The notes beneath the pieces are model-generated. The model searched no databases. It saw only the letters and a program-made list of their open reading frames with translations, and was not told where the DNA came from. Below, one piece after another: positions 1 to 15,122 of a DNA stretch of 64,000 nucleotides. This DNA is from Acridotheres tristis (taxonomy: Eukaryota > Chordata > Aves > Passeriformes > Sturnidae). The stretch covers positions 90,788,347-90,852,346 of the forward strand of contig CM072887.1 in NCBI GenBank assembly GCA_037013685.1, in the 5' to 3' direction. The position numbers were made by a program, and so were the translations under genes. Numbering within the stretch: the first letter of the stretch is position 1; every line of letters starts with the position of its first letter.

Positions 1-70
1 GGTGCTAACAAACTCACCTGTCTGGGAGGTGGTCGGCGTGTATGGAGTGCACCTCTGCCAAGGTGTGTGG
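1..70 (+). CDS. CSMD3: CSMD3 exon, 3' end of a Sushi domain (probably Sushi 6)
   Basis: The window opens inside an exon. Frame 1 reads GANKLTCLGGG then RRVWSAPLPRCV, the last third of a Sushi domain: the third cysteine (LTC), the conserved tryptophan (VW) and the closing cysteine (PRC). The exon ends after one base of the next codon (phase 1) at a good donor, GTAGGT at 71. The base G joins CT of the next exon to make Ala, so the protein continues as RCV-AECG, the usual Sushi-to-CUB join in CSMD proteins. The 5' part of the exon with the first two cysteines is outside the window; full Sushi exons of this gene measure 192-195 nt here, so roughly 120 nt are missing. An ATG-start ORF at 119-313 lies in the following intron and is not coding. 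Confidence 0.9.
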
Positions 71-3000
71 GTAGGTGGTCACATGCTTTCATTTCATTCA
101 TCAAATCGTTAATAGCACATGGCATGTCTCAGAATACTGGTCAGGGAACGAAGTGCTTGGGTTAAAACAGTTTATTGCCAAGCTGTAAAATCTTTAAAGA
201 CAGTGCAAGATATAAGTAATGCATGTCTCTTTTATTTAGAGAACAAATCATACAGAGGAATAATTAGAATCATGACAGCGAATAAGATCAAAATGTTATG
301 TGAGATAAAATGAAAAAGTAATTATTAAACTTTATTTTTGACACTATTTATTTTTGAAGTTATAAATTTCATACTTTGTTTTTTGGGGTAGAGAAACAAT
401 GTTTAGAGCTTTTAGGTGAAAATACCGAACCTTAGAGCCCTGCAGCTGGTTTTAAGGGTCGTTTTTTGCTTATTGTCCTCTTATTCTTGCAATTCTAAAC
501 TTTTGGGATTTTTACAGTTTATAAACTGCATCACATTGTTTTTAAACTTTATTTTCTAAAACTAGTGTGCTGTTGTTAAACATCAGTAACTGGGAACTCA
601 AACTGAGCGAGAAGCTCTTCTCTTGGAAAAGCTCTGGCACTGTATATTATGAAACTTGTGCAGTTGCTGTATTCGTGAGATGGTTTTATTTCCACCATGT
701 CAAGTGAATCTCATCAGATACTATTGACATAATGCTTCTGAAAAGTCAAATATGTCCATACACCTCTAAATGGATTTCCTTAAGAGAGTTCTTATTTTAA
801 ATAAGATTTTATTTCATGAAGAGAGAAACTCAGCTTGAGCTTCTTTCTTTTATTTATTTTCAAAATATGGATCTCTATATTTGAAAACGTCAGCTACATT
901 GAATATGCATGTAAGATACATAGAAAAACATAAAGTATCTATTTTTTTTAATGGGGTTCTTATCCCATAATAAAAGGATGTTAAAGAGAGAAAACAAAAT
1001 AATATGGAGTTTGCCATTTATTTGAAAATTCTAGATTTAAGTCTTAGTCTGTTTTCAGCCCTGGGATATTTGCTTGGTTTGGGTTGTTTGTTTGCTCATT
1101 TGTTTGCTTATTTTGTTTGGGGTTTCTCTCTTTCTAGGGGCCTTCTTTGTGTTCCACTCAAACACGTTTAGTTTATTTTAGATATCATAAAATCTTAGTC
1201 ATCTGCAGAAATATTATATTATATTGTGCTGAAGAGACATCCTATATGATGCATGTTTTTGTAAATTCTGTTAACTTTTAGAAAGCCTTTCCTACAGTAT
1301 CTATAGTAAGAAGATATTCATACCCGATATCTTGAAAATGCTCACTTACTTAGCCTCATATTGTGAATGACACATTGAAAAGTTGCAAAGATTAAGTATC
1401 AATGATTAGCTTAATGAAGTATCAGCCATTGAATTAGCTATGAATTTATAGGAGTAATGTAACCACTTACTGGGCCAGACACAGATAGATGCCTCTATGT
1501 TCTCCCAAGCATAATACTAGTGTTACACATCTAATCTTATGCATATATGATATGTCTGCTATTCATATTCGAATGGAATTTATTTTCAGGGGGCCCACCC
1601 TTTCCTTCTTTGCTCTTATGTTTAGAGTAAATTGTCGACTGGCCCTGAGACACGTCACTAAATCCATGTACATGATCCCACTTTCTGATTAGTAAAACCT
1701 TTTAAAAAATACACAAAGACAAGTGACACTTCCCTAAAATAAGATAATATAAATAACTCCTTTAATTCAACCTACGTCTTCATTTGATCTCTTGTAGTGT
1801 AGCACGCTAAAGACATATATAATGCAACTGAGACAAATGCAAAGACAGAAACTTTGCTAGGAAGCTGAGTGAAACTAAGGGGGAAAGACATACTCAGTGT
1901 CCTTCACAGCTGCTTTCATAAGTGATTTTTTTCTTAACACTAAGAGAGTTTAAAGAAGTCTCTTCTTGTTGCCATGGCACCCAAAACATTAGGGGTGAAG
2001 ATATCCTCTTACCCTGAAAAGGAGTTCACAGAAAGACTTATTCTTTCTCAGAAGAGTGAAAAGCAATGGCTTGTCCTGAAATCTGTTGGATTTGGACTCT
2101 ACATACAGAAGTAAATCTATTCAATTCAGTGGCAAATTCACAAGTACATGACTGGGTTCAGTAGCCTCTTAATTATTACTTCCTAATTGTCATTTCTATG
2201 GTGACCAAACTCTCATACACGATATATACACCTCAACAAGGATTTTTGCATCCTTCTATGACACATGCTAATGCAGTCTTTTGTGATTCTTTTAATCATA
2301 ATCAGGATGAAAGCCCTTCAAATTTAATTGTATTTAATTTATAAACTAAACATTCACACAAGCACATGCTGATTTATATCACAGAAGTTGTATTCAGTTT
2401 CATCTGTTGAAAAAACCAACAAACCATTTGGTTTCCAAAGATCTTGCACTTCTTCCAAGTAAATAATTTAAAATCCTTCCTCTAGGGTTATCTCAAGCAT
2501 GTTATACAATTTTCCTGATCAGAGAACTATTTGTGCCTTTCCACCCTTTCATCTTCTTTGAAGAGTTATTTTCCAGGTAAAGGAAAAGCAGAGCTTGGGA
2601 GGTCTAGTTAGCCTAACATCATGATGCTGCCATTCTTAATTTAAGACTTTGAGTCCTGCATGAGCAGCATTATCATAACTTTCAGTGGCCTTCCCTCCAT
2701 GCTGTGCGGGTAGATGGTCTTCCCCTGGATTTCTTTATCTAATTGCCAATCTGAAGCTAGTTAGCTCTCAGAATAAAGCAGCATACACTCTCCTGCAATA
2801 AGAATTCTTCTTTTCACAACAAAATACACCACCAAGTTTACCTGAAAAATCAGATTTGTTTTCATAAATCGGTAGACTTGTAAATCTTATTTCCTTGTGT
2901 CAACTGTTCATTTGTTTGTCTTTTCAATTAGAATGATTTTGTGAAGCTCAGCTATGCACTTCAGGTTGTTTTGCATATTATTCCACTTGGCCCCAGAGTT

Positions 3001-5129
3001 TTAGAGTCTAACTAGAGCTTCCCTTTGAGTTGTCACTCCATTTTTAAATGTGTCCTTCAGTTGGATCTGTCCCTTGACTAGAAAGCAGTTTGTGTCTACA
3101 GCCACCTACTTGCCACTATTTGAAGAAGAGCTTTACTGTTAAAATATGTGCCGAAGATCCAGGCCCTTGGGGCTGACTCCATTTGCACAGTTTAAACACA
3201 TATTATAATTACCAAAGGATTTCCCCCATCTCAGAAGACTAAACTTTTTCTTTTCTTTTAATCTTCTTTAAAGGGGTGTTTTTCCTGTAGAAGCAAATCC
3301 ACTTCCTGTCTATTGAATTTTCTGTTTACATTGACATGATGTGGCTTTTCGAGAATATTCTGTCCTTTCACCTCTATAGACCCCGTGTGGGAACACTGGG
3401 ACTGCCAATCACCTCACAGAGAATTTTTCATTCTTAAATTGTTTATAAGAAGGTAGTGGGGTCATCCATAAAAAAAATCTCATTTCCTCTAAGACCTTCC
3501 TCAAAACACCCAAATAACAATGATGGCTTCCCTGACAATTGTCCTAGTAGCTGATAACTGCAGATAAGATACTCTACTCTCTTTTACACAAGAGTACTGC
3601 TTCCCATCTTTCCAAACATGGTAACTGCATTTAGGAGAACTATCACACAATTTTTGCTGAACCGATGACTCACAGAAGCACGTATGATAGTTAGGCTGTT
3701 CTGCAGTTTCCCACACTATAAAGGACATAGTAATTTAAAAGAAAAAAGTCTGCCTACCTGTATATAGCTGTTCTTTGAGATATGTTGTCTCAATGTACAC
3801 TCACAGTGTTCTTTTTTACCCCTCTTCTCAAAACTCACTGTAACTGAGAGGAATGTGACATTAAGGAGAACACTGCTAATTTTCCATTTTGCATGAAGCA
3901 CAGAATAGAGTAATGAGCATATCTATAGATAATGTCAAGAGAAAAATATCTTCTAGCAATACTGACACATGGTTATCTGGAAGATAAACATGCATGATAT
4001 CTTGAAAAGAAATGTCACTAGCCCATATCTTTTGATTGCAGAGTATTGATGTAAATATCTGGTTTTTAACTGTTATGAAATAACTTGTGACCTGTAAAGA
4101 TATTAACCTTATCATCTGGTATGCTACGGTAATTGGTATGTTTGACTATGTGTGATGGTTTAATTTTCCAGATCTACTTCTGGATAATTTACTTATCATT
4201 TAAAATTACTAGGTTTGTATTGTGTGTGTAGGTGAAAAACAAACTACTGGAGTACAGACAAGTTTTTCCCGATTATCTTTTGTCTAGCTGAGATTTGCAA
4301 CCAGGAAACAGTTTTTGTTCCCTTAATTTATCCAGTGTTATTGCTTGTTATTTTCTTGTTATTATTGCTTTAATTATTATTCCAGTATTTTCCAGAAAAA
4401 AAAAATGAAAACATACATTTTGTTAGTAATTATGCTGACACTACTTTTACATATATTTATGCCATTTGCTTTTCATAGTTGCAAATGTTGTATATACCTT
4501 TAAAAATATATACCTTTATACTTATTTAATCACTGTGAAGACAAAACTGAGTGTGGATGCATATTCTTACCACTTTTTCCTTCCAGCCATAATTATTTTT
4601 TCCTCTACCTACGATTACACAGTTCTGTTATGATTTTATTTACATTTCACAGTTGACTATTTTTTCCTGAGGACAAACTCCAGACTGAGTAATCCCCCTA
4701 GAGTAAAGATCCAAGAGCAAAGCTTAAAGGCAGTCACGCACCTCTGCTATCCACAAAGATGTGTGAATCTCAGAAGCCTTGTGAATAGTGGTGTCCAGAA
4801 ATTAGGTAGAACACCTTCTTATTGAAGTCTATTGAAGTCTCTGATTCTGAGCCTGATGTCCACATAAAGGAGACTGTCTCAGTCATATTTGTGATATCAT
4901 CATATTTTCATCAGTAACCTTTTAAACGAGATCAACATGTTATTTCCAGGAAACCTGTTACTAAGGCAGATTTTCTAAATCTCATCTAACAAACCAAGAC
5001 TATGCTTTTAATCATACTTTTCTTACTTTAGAGTTTGCCTTAAGTCAAACTATTCAGGAGCTTTTTAATACTCTGTATTGGAGTTGTGTAACTCTTAGAA
5101 AATGGATTGAAAGACTCATTGGTTAAGAG

Positions 5130-6110
<981 letters not shown>

Positions 6111-6595
6111 TAAAGAGTAGGGTATGTGCAAAAGCAGAAATGTTCAACAAAACAAGATACCTGTGAATACACACATTTCCAGAGATAGGTGGCCAAGAAG
6201 TAGGGGCTCAGGTAGAGGAGGGAGTTTAGAACAGCAGTGGCAAATGCATGCATCTGATACACACTTAAATTATCTCCTTAGTAATCCTCTAAAAAGATGA
6301 GAAATTAGCCTTTTAGTTTTGGTATCTCTTTATGTGGTGCACTGTGATACACTGACGAAATTCTGAAAGAAAGGAGACATTTCATTCTTTTCTTCCCACT
6401 TGACAAAGATGCATTGTTGACTAATTATTGAAAGCAAGGTGTAAAAACCGGAATGGAAATCCTGTTACAGTGAGTTGCAAAGTACAGAGCTCAGATGTAG
6501 GCGCCTTCTCTTTTCAAGACTTTAATTTCATCCGGAGGAGATGAGCCACTTTTGAGTCCTCTTGGGTGGTCAATCCTCTGAAATCTGTCACTAAT

Positions 6596-6920
6596 CTGCA
6601 GAGCATTAATGTCTTTCTCCCCATTAACCGTCTCTGAGAATTGGCTTAGCTTTCTTCCAGGGAAATCCTTTCAAAAGTCGTAGGTTACACCAGAAAACCT
6701 TTCAGCAGGTGTCACATACCCAGGTCATACTGAGAGTGAAAAAAATATCACTATAATTTCAGAAAAAGCAGGCCATCACCATTTGACTTGCTCTCTGTAG
6801 TTACACCCTTCAGTAACCCACTGAGAGTCAATGTCCTTCTCAAAAGCCTCTCTGAGGTTGACTTTCTTGCAAAGAAAACCTTTCAGTAAGTTCAGGTTAC
6901 ACCAGAAAACCCTTATAAGC
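6596..6920 (+). repeat. Degenerate tandem duplication, period about 212-222 bp
   Basis: Two diverged copies lie side by side. AATGTCTTTCTC at 6608 corresponds to AATGTCCTTCTC at 6830, GTCTCTGAG to CTCTCTGAG further on, and GGTTACACCAGAAAAC at 6683 is repeated exactly at 6895. The spacing falls from 222 to 212 bases along the pair, so small deletions have occurred. I do not recognise the sequence. Confidence 0.6.
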
Positions 6921-7111
6921 TTTGGGCCACACTTATTACTCCATCACATCCAAGGGATCCTGTCTGATGTTACAATTACGTAATGCTCTGGTCTGGCCAG
7001 TCAGTTTAGATGGTGGTTTGATTGACTCTGGGTGGTGTGTGACAGAAACAACAAGAATTCTCTATATTAGAGTGAAATGACACTAAATTGACAGAATATA
7101 TATATTCCATC

Positions 7112-7125
7112 CACCTATCTATCTG

Positions 7126-7178
<53 letters not shown>
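7112..7178 (+). repeat. (ATCT)n tetranucleotide microsatellite
   Basis: About 16 ATCT/CTAT units with one G substitution near the left end, ending at ATGTGTTTG. A short Ser/Ile/Tyr/Leu ORF across it is repeat-derived, not a gene. Confidence 0.97.
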
Positions 7179-10100
7179 GTGTTTGTGGCTGGTTTATTTT
7201 AGAACAGTTTGGTTCAATGGAAAGAAGGTATGTGTCCATTGTTCTTATAATCTATGGAAATATAAAAAACATCATTTAAAAATATATATAAGGAAAAGAA
7301 AAAAGAGAAAGAAAGGATAAAAGTAGATAGTGGTAGATAGTGGAGAGAAAAGATATTATTGCATGAGGATCCATCAATGAGACTATTGCTACTTAGATGT
7401 CCATTGCTCAAAGTGATGGCTGTGGTCTTGATAGTTTATGACATTTATGACATTCATGACATCAACGTTTCTCAGCAAAGTGTAGGCAGTCATGCCTTAA
7501 CAGAAGGTATGAATACCTTCAGGCGTATGAGTGAATGTCCCAATAACTTTCCTGGGAATGAAGATTTACATCTGAGCCAGGCCTTTTCCCTCATCTGGCT
7601 CAAAGGCCAGCTTGTTGCTAAACAAGGGTCAGTTTGTAGTAGTCATCCTTTGGTTTTAGGCGCTCACCCCCTCTGCACCAGGGCTGCTTGTATGCAGACC
7701 AGAGGTTTCACTATCACACATCCAAAGTGCCTCCTCCTCCTCCCCTTCATTTGGGGGAATGCAAACCTGGCCTCAGCAAAGCACCCCGCTTCTTTTGCAA
7801 ATGAATAATTTGAGTGATTAAACCTTAACATTCCAGTCTCTCATAAGAGAATTTGAATTTGTTCTTCAGCTCTCCTTTATGTGATTGTCTCAACAGTTCT
7901 ATTATTTGATTTGCAAGCTGCTTCTGCCTGCTTGTCTACACTTTCCCTGCTCACTAGATCTTTAAGAAACTGCGTAATTTTACCTATGTATGGCATATAA
8001 TGAAAATATTATTTGTGCACTACACAGTGTACACTATATTCAGTTCAAACTAGCCTTTCATGGTAAGGATTGAACAAACTTCAAACACAACATATCAAAG
8101 ATTAAACTTGGTTTTGTGTGCTGGGACTTTTTTTTGTTTGGTTTGGGTTTTAACTGCATTATTTCCTGTCCCCAGTGTCATTTCAGCTGTACGGAATTCC
8201 TAAATCAAACCATAAAAAACTTAAGTAGCAAAGCTGAAAAGAAAGTGCTCCTATATATTTTCATTTCATATTTAAGTAGTGTTGCTCCTTTATTAAATTT
8301 TATATGGCACTTGACTTTTAATATTACATTAATACAGTATTTGAGTAAAATCTTCATCGAGGTATTGCTCACCGCTATTCACATTAATATCACATTAATT
8401 TATCATATTCAGTTGTTATATTAAATACTACTTGAATAATTGGTAGGGTGATACAATAAAATGCTGACACTATTTGATAAGCTTTTTCTTTTTAATAGTT
8501 TAGTTAGTATTCATTGCAAAGTCATCAATTGTAATTAATATACTCTGTCATGTTGTAGCATTGAGTTAATTTCTAGTGAGATTGAAACAAGTGGGAAGCC
8601 TGTTAGTGTGAATAGCATTGTAGATTTCTGTGAGACCCTTGAGATCTGACATTCATTGTTTTCTTTAAAGTCTCTGTAGCATAAAACATGGATTTGAGTT
8701 CACCTTTAAGAAGTCAAACTAAGTGTGAAAATTTCTGTTCATTTTTAGCTAGAGTTCAGGCAGAGAGACCTCTCATTTAAGAGCTAATCATGAACAAGAA
8801 ATCATATAACATCAATAGTTGAGTCTCTGAATCTTCAGACAGAAATAAGATGTTCATGCATTCAGGATTCACTGTATTTCAGAATTCCTTATTTAAATGC
8901 TATCACATTTAAATTGTTAAGTCTGTGGGCTCTTTTCCATTTTATACAATGTATTTAATAGTTATTTGATGTTTTTGATAAATTCTTTCTTTATCTCAAA
9001 ACATTGCATTTTTATAAGTGCAATCAAAAGGTTGTGTTATATAATCCCTTCTTTTACTTTGAGTTTTTTGACAGAACATTGAAGATTTGCTTGAGTTAGT
9101 CTTGGAGTCTTACTGTGTCTGAATCTTTAAAATATGGTGCCATATAATAAGCATATGTTTGAGTTGCTTGTATCTGAAAACTGAAGCTTTAATATTCAGG
9201 AATCACTACTGATTTCAGTTGTACGCCATGGGAACTCTGATTTTATTTTCATAATGAGAAGGAATGACTTGTATGAGACCTCAATTACCTTTATATGAGG
9301 CCTGGTATGAAATATTAGTCAGAGTTAGAAGAAATAAAGATTGCCTCAAGTCACCCTTTTGCCTTCTTTCTATGGTTTAAGGTTATGTCTGCTATGCATT
9401 GTTCCCTGCTAAGACAAATAATGTAAGGGTGTTATGTCCAAAGCTTATTATCAGATAGAAAGACTAGACAAAAATCTCAAAAGAATTTAAATACAAAATA
9501 ATGCCCATACCTTGGATTGTTCCAATAATCCCCTGAGGCCAATTAACATCATAGGATTTATTTTGAGAATGTGTGTAGTGCCTTTTTGCAGTGGCATATG
9601 GACTGAGAACTAATTAAGCAAACCACAGAAAAGGAATTGCCTGCTGTTTAGGCCTTTCCTTTCCTGCTTCATTATTCTGTGCATTCGATTGGTAGAAAAA
9701 AACCCAAAATTGAATAGCAGGATTGTTTGCAGCAAAGCATTTCAGAAGGGTTTTCACTGAGTGTTCTAACCTCAGCACAATCATATGGGTGTTGCTTAGA
9801 GAATATTAAAAGAGGCTGACACGAACATGCTTTAGTAGTGCAGTCCACAGCCAATGACCTAACTTCACTTAAATCTATTTTAGACAAGCAAACAAAGAGA
9901 AGAAAAAAGAGAGAAAAAATTCCTCAGGCACCAACTGGTAAGAGGAAGGAAATAATCCTCAGACAGAAAATTCTTTCCAGTAAAGGTAGTGGTGACAACA
10001 ATAAAGAAAATAGTAGTGAGAAAAAAGCCAATATTTTCTTGCTTTGTCCCTGGTGCAGTTATATTTTTCATGCAGAAAAGATCCTTCTCAAGATCCTCAC

Positions 10101-11689
10101 TGGTAACTTATGATACTGTTTACACCAAATGGATCGTATGTGGGTGCTGCAGACTAAATAGTATTTAACACAATATATTTGTGCATTTTATTATGTAATA
10201 TTTGTTGTACATTAAAATAACTATTAACTGCTCGTTATCTACAAGGTTATATTCAAGTATGAAGTTACAGACTAAATACTACCAGATCTGGAGCGATGTG
10301 ATCTTTGTGTAGAGTTACACGCTAAAATTACAAGGCAAAGTAATGAGAAGTGGAATGAGAACAGTGTGATTTAAAAACCTATGGCAGTCACTATTTAGGA
10401 GAAACCCAGCATAACATTGTTTCTGAATTCAGTAGTGCCAGGTGAGAACAACAGTGCTTGTGAAACCAGAGTGAAGGTAATGCTGCAGCCACCTGGCAGT
10501 GTGTAAACGAAGTTAGAGGTGCATCCTCACATGGAGGGCAGGCTGCAGAATTGGAGATGAAGAACTGCTGACAATAAAGACTCAGACATTGTGCAGCGAG
10601 TTTCTGTGGAAACTCCACATGCACCTCAGTTTGATGCAGTGTTCCAGTTAACAGGAAGCTTCAACTCCTAGCACTGTATTAGAGTTTGTACATGAATCCA
10701 TGCTTGAGTCCAGTCATGTATTGTGTCTGCTCTGCAGAAGTCATATGCTCAGCTTTAGAGACCCCTCACTGACTGTGGAGGAACCCTAAGTTTTTGCTAT
10801 TATGTGAAGGCACAGCATACGATGCTTTATCTGTGATTCCCTTTGCTCCTTTATTAATGTTGCATAACCATCCTACTAGATAACAATATTGTCCAACGGA
10901 AACATAAAGAATGTCTGAGCTCAGCTTCTTTTCATACTTCATGAACTGCTGCACAATTTTGTAAATACAGCAAAGATTTCTGAACTTAGTAGAGTGCTTT
11001 GTGTCAGAGAAGCCTTTAAACTGACAGCATACGACTTTTATTTGATCTCTGCTTTAGAGATCTGCTTAAAATCCTGTCAACCCTTTTAGTAAGATGTATG
11101 AAAGAAAAAATAATAGAGTAAACTTTTCTATTAAACAAAGTTATTGTTACATTTTACATGAACTATATTTCAAAGCAATTCAAAAATCCCTGAATTTTGT
11201 TTGTTTTATTGTTTGTGCTCATATTCAGGAAGTGTTTGATGATCTTCAAAAGATCTACCCTCTGCAGTTTCCTTTTATCCGATTTCAAGTAAGACAATGA
11301 AAGAAAGAAAAAAGTTACTTCTTTAATAGAATTTAAGTGACTTTATTAAGCAAAAGAACAAAGAATAGGGTCAAGTATCTGTTCCAGACATTACTCTCTC
11401 TGAAGGGGAATAAAAACAATTTGATAAAGCAGCATTTTTCAGTCTGCTGCAGTTCTTACCAAGGTTATAATAGACAATTTGGAAACTGTAGTGAAATTAA
11501 AGCATATAGTTCCTCCTCTAAAATCTTTTACATGTGGAAACAAGTAACATACAGTGAATACGGGTGTACCTTTTGAATTCTAAGGTGGATACTTTTGATT
11601 TTGTAATAAATAAATTAAAAACCCTAAGTTTAAAAAGCATACAAGATTCAAAAGTTATAATAGAGAGATAAATTAATCTTCTTTTGTCT

Positions 11690-12430
11690 GCTTTCCAACT
11701 TTTGGAACATAGTGGCAGTTCCATATAGTTATTTTTCTTTATAAACAAGATGTGTTCAAGGACATTGTCTTTTGACTGCTGCATTTTTGCAGACTTCCAT
11801 AGTTTGGTAGATTTGGGAAGTGAAGGATCTAAACTGGATCCATGTAAACAGCTGATATTTACGGAATAAATTTTGTTTACTATGTGCTAGTTTAAGCTAC
11901 ATAAAAAGTGACTTAGATGTGTTTTAATATGAAAACATCCTCTTAATTTTATAGATCTTGTCAGAGCACAGTAGATGCTATTTCAACTATTTCTCCAAGA
12001 ATATTCCTTCCTTCCTTCCTTCCTTCCTTCCTTCCTTCCTTCCTTCCTTCCTTCCTTCCTTCCTTCCTTCCTTCCTTCCTTCCTTCCTTCCTTCCTTCCT
12101 TCCTTCCTTCCTTCCTTCCTTCCTTCCTTCCTTCCTTCCTTCCTTCCTTCCTTCCTTCCTTCCTTCCTTCCTTCCTTCCTTCCTTCCTTCCTTCCTTCCT
12201 TCCTTCCTTCCTTCCTTCCTTCCTTCCTTCCTTCCTCTCTACCCCTCAAACTCAAAACATTTGTGTACAAGTTGAAACAATTCCCCTATATCCTTCCTAG
12301 ATGAAAGAGAAGTCTCTCCTACCCTCACAAATAGAAGCTTCTTATGGCTCCTTATAAACTTTCTTTTTTCTTTCTTTGGTTTTCATGGTTTTTATTGCAC
12401 TTGTTTTTTGGTCCCAGGATATATTTTAAA
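11690..12430 (-). repeat. Inverted repeat copy B (partner of the copy at 5.1-6.1 kb)
   Basis: Read on the minus strand, this segment has the same order of landmarks as copy A: CCATGAAAACC, CATAAGAAG, CTAGGAAGGATATAG, GTTTTGAGTTTGAGGGG, the GGAA array, TTCTTGGAGAAATA, GACAAGATCTATAAAATTAAG, CATATTAAAACACATCTAA, and CACTTCCCAAATCT. Copy B lacks the GAAA block and has a small deletion on the CATAAGAAG side. About 5.6 kb of unrelated-looking sequence separates the two copies. Boundaries are estimated by eye. Confidence 0.8.
12003..12238 (-). repeat. (TTCC)n microsatellite, GGAA on the minus strand
   Basis: A nearly perfect array of about 58 TTCC units, 236 nt long. It occupies the same place in inverted-repeat copy B as the purine microsatellite does in copy A. 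Pro/Ser/Phe- and Lys/Glu/Gly/Arg-rich ORFs over it are not genes. Confidence 0.98.
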
Positions 12431-14867
12431 TATGTGACTAAATTTAAATAAATGATATGAGAACTGGATCTTAATTGCTTAATCTACAGAGTGGGTTTAG
12501 GTGCCACTGACCATATTGATAGTAAAAAAACCTAGAAATTTAAATCAATATATTTTGTCTCTTGAAAAGTAAAATAGTTTGATACAGAAACAAAGGAAAA
12601 GGAGACATATAACATAGAGAAGTGATCCCTGTTACATTATATGTATTTCAGTGCTACATATTTTTATAGCAATTTTTAGATATTCTATGACATGCAGATT
12701 TTAAGTTCTTAAATTGTATCTACCTTATACTAATGTAAGCATATCACATAACCACACTGAGATCATTGCCTTGAATTAAATTTTATAAATTTAATCAGTT
12801 CCACCTTCTTCCTAAAATCCAAGACAAAACCAGCTACATATGGATATGTACACACCAGTAGGTACAGAGAGACATTTATATGTAACCATATATAATAGGT
12901 ACTACATACTTGACATGCTTTACCAAAGAATTATAGAAATAAAAATCTACTTTCTCAGTGTTCTTTGAAACATTTAGACAATCTAAGGTGACTTTAAATA
13001 TGTTAGAAATATCTTATGCATCCTACATTCCCCAATGAGGAAAGAGTTCATCTGTCTGAAGTTTGGTAGCAGGGGTTCTTATTCCCCAGCACTCTTCTGC
13101 CTGTTAAATATAATGTAGCTCAAAACTGAGCTAAGGAAGGGGAGACTATAAAGCTCTACGTTAAAATAGCAAATTAACTCTAATTCAACATGCTAGATAG
13201 AGATCCTGAGCCAGTTTATTGGTGATTTCCTTTTTCATTTTGCCTAGGGAGATCCCAATTGCAGAGTAGAAATAAGGCTTCATGTAAAATTGCAACTGTC
13301 TCATTCCCCCTTCCTTTCTTCCCCTTTTCAATCTTACTTCCCTCCTTCCCCCTTCTCTCCCTCCATCCCTGCTTCTCTCTCCATCTCCTTCTTACTCCCT
13401 TTCTTTCTTCAGATTTATTGTAGGGAGAAAGTAAAAAATACACTCATTTTATACTTTGCAAAAGCAAGAGGGACATAAATTTGATACCTTTGAAAGCCTC
13501 AGAAATATAAAACCAAAATGTTTAGACTTCTTATTTGCAAATATAAATCATAAATTTCCTCTTGAATATGTTGAAATCAGTTTTTTTCTGATATATTTGC
13601 TGGTCTCTCTTTACAGTATATTTTCAAAATTATTCTTTACACATATGCTTGTTAAACTATATTGAGTTTTACCTAAAACTGTATTTCCTCTCCCCCACCC
13701 ATGCTTCCTCAAATAAATGTTTTAAAATCCTAAGAACCCTAAAAATCTATTAAATATTTTTTGAAAAAAAATACAGATTTTTTTCTAAACCTATCACTTC
13801 CTTGATAGGGAGTGCCTGTTGTTTTGCAATGATACATTAATTTATTATTATTTTATCTGTTATATTTTTACAAAACCCTGAATGAGGTCTAACGATGTTT
13901 AGGTCAAAAAAACACAGTATATTTTATCCCTAGACTAAAAAATAAGATATCAGTCAGTATCAATATCAATCTCATGAGCCTAAAAAGAAGCTGAAGATTA
14001 ATAGTTAGTATATTAATGTTACTGTGGGATTTTATAAGGTTTTTTTAGGTCATTTTTGTGTGGTTTTACTATCTATTTGAAGAGTACACTAATATTATTT
14101 GCTGTCTGTTTGAATGTTTTCATCTATGTGATGGAATTTATGTTGCATATTTGGAATAATTTTATTAGAATATTCAGAATTCAAACTAGAATTATTCCAT
14201 GGTCTAGAACATACCACTCCTCCTACTCTTTATTATTTTCTTTACTGGGGAGCAAAACCAAGAAATGTCTAATGAAAGTGTCAGTAGGTGCTTACTACAG
14301 ATGGCTGTGAAAAAGAGTCATCTACTCTTTACCCAGAAAGGAAAGGATCTGTCTCCTTGGCGCTGACTGATGTCAATAAATATTGGTTTGTTTTGTTGGT
14401 TTGTTTTGGTTTTTTTTGTTTGTTTATTCCAGGTAGAGAAAAACATGTTTGAATGCTCTTGACTTAGTACCAGATTGTTGGGGTTTCTTTGTCTGCTTTT
14501 TGGCAGCTTACTGTCTGCTTTTTAAAATACTTATATTTAAAGCTGAATACAGAAATAAAACCAATATTATGTTTATTTGAAATGTTACCACAATAACAAT
14601 ATTTCAATAAAGCATTCAATTTTATGGTATCTAGGCTAACCTGTATTATGGATTAGTCTGGGGAGGCCCAGGGGATAAATTGGAGGTAAAAGTGCATAAG
14701 TGCACATAATAAACAGACCCAGTGAAGTGGCAATTTTGATAGGGTTTCTAGGAGTTGGTCCTACGGATGAGACCTGATAGAAATATACTTTTCATAGATA
14801 GCCTGTTAGAAATTTCATAGAGTCTAAATATTATTTCTAATGACTCATATTTCCTTGAATTGGATAA

Positions 14868-15122
<255 letters not shown>

